Under the pieces are notes generated by a model. It made no database searches. It worked only from the letters and a program-made list of their open reading frames with translations, and was not told the origin of the DNA. Shown piece by piece: positions 6,432-10,384 of a DNA stretch of 10,384 nucleotides. The DNA is taken from assembly GCA_026416065.1 (NCBI GenBank), contig JAOAFW010000168.1:1-10384 (forward strand), read 5' to 3'. How positions within the stretch are numbered: the first letter of the stretch is position 1; each line of letters opens with the position of its first letter. Source of the stretch: Fimbriimonadales bacterium. Lineage in GTDB: Bacteria; Armatimonadota; Fimbriimonadia; Fimbriimonadales; GBS-DC. Position numbers and translations under genes: made by a program.

Positions 6432-6442
6432 AAGGAGGGAGG
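6432..6442 (+). promoter_or_regulatory. Strong double Shine-Dalgarno site of the membrane protein gene
   Basis: AAGGAGGGAGG holds two overlapping purine-rich ribosome sites, the nearer ending six nucleotides before the ATG at 6449. This fixes the start of the membrane protein gene. The rest of the 158-bp gap after transketolase (6291-6448) shows no convincing promoter of the GGTAtaCT type, terminator hairpin or small gene. Confidence 0.7.
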
Positions 6443-6448
6443 CACTCG

Positions 6449-7840
6449 ATGAGTCTCGTGGCGTGGTCGATAGGCGGAGTCTGTTTCGGGCTGGGGCTGG
6501 TTGCAGCGTTGATGGCGCGTGCGCGTGTGCCGATGTTCCCTGCATTTGCACTGCCGTTAGTTTGGCTGTTTGCGCTGGTTGCATTTGGTCTTACCCTCCC
6601 TGCGGAGCCTGCGCCCTATTTTCAGGCAGGCGGCGCACTGGGCTGGGGTGTGCTGACGGCGTCGGGGTTGTGGCTGATGGGCGCGTTCGTGGGCAGCCGA
6701 CTGCACTACGAATGGCTGGGCGCACTACTGCCACTCAGTGCGCCTGTACTCGTCTTGCTGTTTGTGCGTGAGGGACTGCTTCCCGCGCTCTGGGGAGTTG
6801 GGATTGCCACCGGATTGATGTGGGTGTTGCTGGGACGCGCGTGGGAGTCGCTGGAGGGTGTCGCGCTCAGCACGCTCGCGCTCTGTTGGACGACGGGGCT
6901 GGCGACTTTCGCGGGTGCGCCACTCTGGTACGGTGTGTGTCTTACGGGGGCGGGGCTGGCGGCGTTCGGGCTGGCGACGCTGCTGGCACGCAGGGGGCGA
7001 ATTGGCTGGCGGTATAGCTACATGCTGCTGTTTGGCGGTTTCACGCTGACGGCGGTCGGCTACCAGCTTACGGGCTCCGACGCTCCGTTGTTGCAACTGG
7101 TATTGATTACGCTCCTTGCCGCGACACTGGCGCGGGGGCTATCGGGCAGTGAATTGTGGTCACGCTACGCCTTGTTGGTGTGGGTGGGGCTCTTGATGGC
7201 AGCGTTCGCGACGATGCGCGGGTTCGGGCTGGCAATCTGCGCCTTGATGACCGCGCTGCACGCGCTGGTGATGGCTCATCGCGAGTTCACACGCACGAAA
7301 GTTCACGAGAACGCGCTCTACGGGGCGGGCGCGCTGCTACTGGTGAGTGTGCTGGGCTTTCGGCTGTTCACCCTGAGTTATCCGGTGCGTCAGCCCCGCG
7401 CTGATTTGTACCTTTACTTCACGCTGATGGCGTTTCTCATCGCGCTGGTAGGTCTGAGCGCACTCGCGCTCTGGTGGAGTCTGAGGGGCGAACGCTCACC
7501 CCTCTGGCGGTCGTTGCTGGCAGGGTTCTGGGCAGCTGCTGCGCCGCTCGCGCTGACAGCGGTTTTTTCCGAGCGCGCGGCGGCGGGCTGGACGGTGGGC
7601 GCGCTGGGTGCGTCGTTGAGCGCGTACCTGTACGGCAATCGCCTGTTCCACTGGATTGCGCCGCTCAGCGTGCTGGGGCTGATTATCGTGTTGCCGCTGG
7701 GTAGCCTCGCCGCTACCGTTGCCGACATGCCTCGCGCTACGCGAATCGGCGTCGCAGCAGGGCTGGGTATTGCGCTGACAATTACAGCAATTGGGATTGC
7801 GATTATCGACCGTGGACTGAACGGCACGGATGAACACTGA
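6449..7840 (+). CDS. Large polytopic membrane protein of unknown function
   Basis: A 463-residue protein that is hydrophobic over nearly all its length, with roughly 16 membrane segments: for example residues 4-23, 30-48, 62-81, 88-106, then near-continuous pairs to a last segment around 437-457. Loops are short. Arginine-rich turns such as ARRGRIGWRY and AHREFTRTKVHEN would be expected on the cytoplasmic face. I recognise no catalytic motif, transporter signature, glycosyltransferase acidic pair, or soluble domain, and cannot name a family. The product could be a transporter, a polyprenyl-linked flippase or ligase relative, or a lineage-specific membrane protein; none is supported over the others. 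The start at 6449 is well supported by the purine-rich site upstream. It stands between transketolase and recN on the same strand, with gaps of 158 and 127 bp, so it may be its own unit. Confidence 0.82.
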   Translation: MSLVAWSIGGVCFGLGLVAALMARARVPMFPAFALPLVWLFALVAFGLTLPAEPAPYFQAGGALGWGVLTASGLWLMGAFVGSRLHYEWLGALLPLSAPVLVLLFVREGLLPALWGVGIATGLMWVLLGRAWESLEGVALSTLALCWTTGLATFAGAPLWYGVCLTGAGLAAFGLATLLARRGRIGWRYSYMLLFGGFTLTAVGYQLTGSDAPLLQLVLITLLAATLARGLSGSELWSRYALLVWVGLLMAAFATMRGFGLAICALMTALHALVMAHREFTRTKVHENALYGAGALLLVSVLGFRLFTLSYPVRQPRADLYLYFTLMAFLIALVGLSALALWWSLRGERSPLWRSLLAGFWAAAAPLALTAVFSERAAAGWTVGALGASLSAYLYGNRLFHWIAPLSVLGLIIVLPLGSLAATVADMPRATRIGVAAGLGIALTITAIGIAIIDRGLNGTDEH

Positions 7841-7902
7841 TCCCCGAGGCTTCAAAAGGCACGCAGCACCAGTGTCCCGCCAACGATGTCTCGCCGGCTT
7901 TG

Positions 7903-7936
7903 ACCTCCCTCCCCATCCCGCATGCGGGAGAGTGGG
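7903..7936. repeat. Intergenic palindrome with imperfect outer stem
   Basis: In the 127-bp gap before recN, the perfect 12-base palindrome CCCGCATGCGGG (7917-7928) is flanked by C/T-rich sequence on the left (CTCCCTCCCC) and G-rich sequence on the right (GAGAGTGGG), which can pair imperfectly. It lies after the membrane protein gene and before the recN promoter-like element. It could be a weak terminator (no T-run follows) or a copy of a dispersed palindromic repeat. Confidence 0.45.
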
Positions 7937-7949
7937 TCTGCAGGCAAAG

Positions 7950-7959
7950 CAGGTACAAT
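7950..7959 (+). promoter_or_regulatory. Putative extended -10 promoter of recN
   Basis: CAGGTACAAT matches the recurring CAGGTAtaCT element and TACAAT is a good -10 hexamer. It ends 8 nt before the recN ATG. No Shine-Dalgarno site and no clear -35 box are present, so a leaderless recN message is likely. No LexA-type operator was recognised around it. Confidence 0.5.
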
Positions 7960-7967
7960 TCCCGACG

Positions 7968-9638
7968 ATGCTGCACGCGCTGCACATCGAGAACCTCGCG
8001 ATTATCGACCGCTTGGAAGTGAACTTCGCGGTGGGTCTGAATGCGCTCACAGGCGAAACGGGCGCAGGCAAGTCGATTCTCATCGATGCGCTCAACCTCG
8101 CGCTGGGTGAACGTGCTGACCCCACCCTCATCCGCACGGGCGCAGAGAAACTCCGTGTGAACGCCATATTTGAACTGCCCAACGATCCCGAACTGCACGC
8201 CCTGCTGGACGAACTCGGTGTGGAGCCTGAAGAGGGACTACTTTATCTTAGCCGCGAGGTGCAGGCAGGCGGACGCTCCATCGCCCGTATTAATGGGCAG
8301 CCTGCTCCGCTCAGCACGCTCAAGGCAATCGGCGAGCGGCTCGTCGACCTGCACGGACAACATGAGCATCAGTCGCTTTTGAAGCCAAGCAGCCATCTGG
8401 AGTTTTTAGACCACTGGTTGGGTGAACCTGCCCTGAACCTGCGTATGCAAGTACGCGAAACGGTGTACGCGCTGCGTGGGGCGGAGCGCGAACTCCGGGA
8501 ACTCATTGAACGCGAGCGCGAGCGTGAACAGATGCTCGACCTCTACCGCTTTCAGGTGGACGAGATTCGCAAAGCGAACATCCAGATGGGTGAAGACGAG
8601 CATCTGGAGACCGAAGAGCGACGTCTCACGCACGCTGAGAAGCTGATTGCGTTGGCAGGAGGCGCATATGATGCGCTAATGAGCGAAAACGGCGCATATG
8701 ACCTCGCCGCCAGCGTGAGTCGCAACCTGACTGAAATCGCCCGAATCGATCCCTCCGTCGCCGAATGGGGCGATATGCTGGAGGGCGCACTGGCGCAGAT
8801 AGAGGAGGTCGCCCGCAACCTACGCACCTATGCCGAGAGCATCGAGTACGATCCCGCCCGCCTTGAAGAGGTTATCGCCCGGCTGGAGCTCATCAAGCGG
8901 CTCAAACGCAAGTACGGCGACACCATTGAGGCTGTGTTGGACTACGCCGAGCAAGCCGAAGTGAAACTGCACGCTTTAGAGACACAGACTGAACGGCGGG
9001 ATGCGTTAGAAGCGCAAATTGCCCAATTGCAGGCGACTGCGACGACGCTTTGCGAGCAGCTGACTGAACTGAGAAGGTCGGGTGCGCAGCGGTTCGCCGA
9101 ATCCATACAAGCCTGTCTGCGCGACCTGGCGATGGATCGGGCAGAGTTTCGCGCGGAAGTGCGTCCCAAGCTGATGGACGCCACAGGCGCGGATAGCGTG
9201 GAGTTCCTGTTCAGCGCGAATCCGGGCGAGCCACCGCGCCCGCTCAGTAAAATCGCTTCTGGAGGCGAGATGTCACGCGTGATGCTCGCCCTCAAGACCG
9301 TCTTAGCCGATGCTGCGCCCGTGCCCACGCTCGTTTTTGACGAGATCGACGCGGGACTGGGTGGGCGCACCGCGCACGCCGTCGGCGAGAAACTTAACGA
9401 ACTGGCGCGACACTGCCAGATTCTGTGCATTACGCACCTGCCCCAGATTGCCAGCCGCGCCACCCATCACCTCGCCATCGAGAAACAAGCCGAGGGCGAC
9501 ACAACGCGCGTGCAAATCCGCACCCTTGAAGGCGAGGCGCGCGTGCAGGAGATTGCCCGGATGCTTACGGGTGAACCGACCGAAACCGCCTTACAGCACG
9601 CGCGGGAGCTGCTTACTGAACGGTCAAAGCACTTATAA
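7968..9638 (+). CDS. recN: DNA repair protein RecN
   Basis: RecN is an SMC-like ATPase recruited to DNA double-strand breaks and used in recombinational repair. The 556-residue product has the family's usual length and layout. The N-terminal ATPase half has the Walker A GETGAGKS at 29-36; a characteristic segment LVDLHGQHEHQSLLKPSSHL follows. A long charged coiled-coil region occupies about 160-380, rich in Glu, Arg and Leu. The C-terminal ATPase half has the ABC signature SGGEMSR from residue 431, the Walker B segment TLVFDEID with Asp458-Glu459, and the H-loop THLPQIA with His490. The start at 7968 (MLHALHIENLAII) is chosen because RecN homology begins there and TACAAT ends 8 nt upstream. 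An in-frame ATG at 7830 would add 46 unrelated residues encoded across the intergenic palindrome. It converges on clpC. Confidence 0.95.
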   Translation: MLHALHIENLAIIDRLEVNFAVGLNALTGETGAGKSILIDALNLALGERADPTLIRTGAEKLRVNAIFELPNDPELHALLDELGVEPEEGLLYLSREVQAGGRSIARINGQPAPLSTLKAIGERLVDLHGQHEHQSLLKPSSHLEFLDHWLGEPALNLRMQVRETVYALRGAERELRELIEREREREQMLDLYRFQVDEIRKANIQMGEDEHLETEERRLTHAEKLIALAGGAYDALMSENGAYDLAASVSRNLTEIARIDPSVAEWGDMLEGALAQIEEVARNLRTYAESIEYDPARLEEVIARLELIKRLKRKYGDTIEAVLDYAEQAEVKLHALETQTERRDALEAQIAQLQATATTLCEQLTELRRSGAQRFAESIQACLRDLAMDRAEFRAEVRPKLMDATGADSVEFLFSANPGEPPRPLSKIASGGEMSRVMLALKTVLADAAPVPTLVFDEIDAGLGGRTAHAVGEKLNELARHCQILCITHLPQIASRATHHLAIEKQAEGDTTRVQIRTLEGEARVQEIARMLTGEPTETALQHARELLTERSKHL

Positions 9639-9656
9639 GGGAGATTTCAATTTTGA

Positions 9657-9729
9657 GACTCCCCCGCCACACGGAATGACAGGGTGTTGTTTCTACCAGC
9701 TTCTGTCATTCCGAGCGGATGGGGGAGTC
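9657..9729. repeat. Large imperfect inverted repeat between convergent recN and clpC
   Basis: The left arm (9657-9682) and right arm (9703-9729) pair at both ends: GACTCCCCC with GGGGGAGTC, and CGGAATGACAG with CTGTCATTCCG, with a few mismatches between and a 20-nt loop. The inner part resembles the palindromic family I recall from many bacterial genomes, of the form GTCATTCCGAGCGAAGCG. There is no T-run, so it is not a textbook intrinsic terminator, but placed between two gene ends it may stop transcription from both sides or protect mRNA 3' ends. Confidence 0.75.
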
Positions 9730-9743
9730 CCGATTCGTCCACG

Positions 9744-10365
9744 TTATTGCAACGCGGCTGTGGTCAGGTCGCTCTCGCCTGCAGGGGGCAGGTCTTCGCC
9801 TTTGACGAACACGATTTCGTTGTTCTCGTTTAGACGGGCGATAATCGCGTCGCCTTCCTCGAATCGCCCCAGGAGCAGTTGCTCGGAGAGCGGGTCCTCA
9901 ATCATCTGCTGTACCACGCGGCGGAGCGGACGCGCACCGTAGTTCGGGTCGTAGCCCTTCTGTGCCAGCAGGTCTTTCACGGCAGGCTCCAGCACGAGGC
10001 GCATGTTGTGCGCAGCGAGCTGCTCCTGCACGCGCCCGACCATCAGATCCACAATCTGCAGGATCTCGTTGCGCGTGAGCGGGTGGAACACGATCACTTC
10101 GTCCACGCGGTTCAGGAACTCAGGGCGGAAGAGTTTCTTCATCTCTTCCAGCACGCGGTTGCGCATTGCCTCGTAGGCGCGCGGGTCTTCAGGATCGGTT
10201 CCCTTGTCGCGGCGCAGCCCGATACCCGCTTCCTCTACAACGGAGCGCACACCCACGTTGCTGGTCATGATGATAATCGTGTTGCGGAAGTCGACCACAT
10301 GCCCCTGCGAGTCGGTCAGGCGTCCGTCTTCCATCACCTGCAGCAGCAGGTTGAAGACATCGGGG
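9744..10365 (-). CDS. clpC: ClpC-type AAA+ unfoldase, C-terminal part of second ATPase domain (5'-truncated)
   Basis: The last 206 complete residues of an Hsp100/Clp ATPase, which unfolds proteins and feeds them to ClpP. Counted from the first genomic codon: PDVFNLLLQVMEDGRLTDS at the start, normally just after Walker B; sensor-1 Asn36 in MTSN; the tripeptide Ile-Gly-Leu at 48-50, matching the ClpP-docking loop of ClpA/ClpC and absent from ClpB; the arginine finger Arg86 in FLNRVDE; and sensor-2 Arg145 in GARPLRR followed by the C-terminal small domain. Everything upstream, including the N domain, first ATPase domain and Walker A/B of the second, is missing because the contig ends in an adapter. 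ClpC is preferred over ClpA from the GARPLRR...IEDPLSEQLL pattern and the acidic tail. The product ends at TAA 9744-9746, converging on recN. Confidence 0.9.
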
Positions 10366-10384
10366 CTGTCTCTTATACACATCT
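10366..10384. other. Nextera/Tn5 mosaic-end adapter (sequencing artefact)
   Basis: The final 19 bases, CTGTCTCTTATACACATCT, are exactly the reverse complement of the Tn5 transposase mosaic end used in Nextera libraries. They interrupt clpC: read on the minus strand they give the well-known spurious peptide start MCIRDS. Genomic sequence ends at 10365. Confidence 0.97.

Noticed and set aside
6291..6448. Possible promoter, terminator or small gene between transketolase and the membrane protein
   Set aside because: No GGTAnnnT element at a sensible distance, no stable hairpin with a T-run, and no ribosome-site-led small frame other than the membrane protein itself.
7830..7967. Longer recN start overlapping the membrane protein gene
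   Set aside because: The extra 46 residues do not look like RecN and run through the intergenic palindrome and the promoter-like element; RecN homology starts at 7968.
9657..9729. Classical intrinsic terminator
   Set aside because: The hairpin is strong but no T-run follows on either strand, so it is reported as an inverted repeat with possible terminator function only.
10189..10384. Reading frames at the right edge starting MCIRDS and MYKRQ
   Set aside because: Both starts are translations of the Tn5 mosaic-end adapter; the second frame is also a shadow of clpC.
1..10384. CRISPR array, tRNA/rRNA genes, insertion sequence, toxin-antitoxin or restriction partner
   Set aside because: No regularly spaced direct repeats, no cloverleaf or rRNA-like sequence, no transposase, and no nuclease gene near the methyltransferase were seen.

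Overview
The window is a GC-rich stretch of bacterial chromosome packed mainly with housekeeping genes. Its right end carries 19 bases of Nextera/Tn5 mosaic-end adapter (10366-10384), so it is an assembled contig whose last bases are not genomic. The genes (LspA, Lgt, RbfA, YlxP, RecN, a ClpC-type unfoldase, two xylose-isomerase-like TIM-barrel proteins) fit a free-living bacterium that makes lipoproteins. My best guess is a member of Armatimonadota or a neighbouring, largely uncultivated phylum. That rests on overall protein flavour and is not proven by anything in the sequence.

Layout. (1) 1-1326: two sugar-phosphate-isomerase/epimerase-like genes point at each other with 14 bp between their stops; the first is cut by the window's left edge. 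(2) 499-1953, minus strand: a compact operon ylxP (DUF503) - rbfA - isomerase, in which the isomerase start overlaps the rbfA stop by 8 bp. ylxP and rbfA are normally part of the nusA-infB operon, but here they begin their own unit. (3) 1954-2025: a short divergent control region. (4) 2026-3120: a solitary CcrM-like adenine DNA methyltransferase with a C-terminal RAMA domain and an unusual AdoMet-binding loop. (5) 3180-6290: lspA and lgt (ATGA overlap), the two membrane enzymes of lipoprotein maturation, followed by an animal-type transketolase that overlaps the end of lgt by 20 bp. (6) 6449-7840: a very hydrophobic membrane protein of unknown function with about 16 membrane segments. (7) 7968-9638: recN, for DNA double-strand-break repair. 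(8) 9639-9743: a large hairpin resembling a dispersed repeat, lying between the convergent ends of recN and clpC. (9) 9744-10365, minus strand: the C-terminal part of a ClpC-type AAA+ unfoldase, cut by the contig end.

The most interesting unannotated signal is regulatory. A recurring element close to CAGGTAtaCT, read as an extended -10 box, lies just upstream of five starts (ylxP, methyltransferase, lspA, transketolase, recN) with no clear -35 partner. For ylxP, lspA and recN it sits only 8-9 nt from the ATG and there is no properly spaced Shine-Dalgarno site, which suggests leaderless transcripts. The other genes carry ordinary GGAGG-type sites, except the isomerase coupled to rbfA. No CRISPR array, tRNA, rRNA, insertion sequence or obvious novel defence system was seen.
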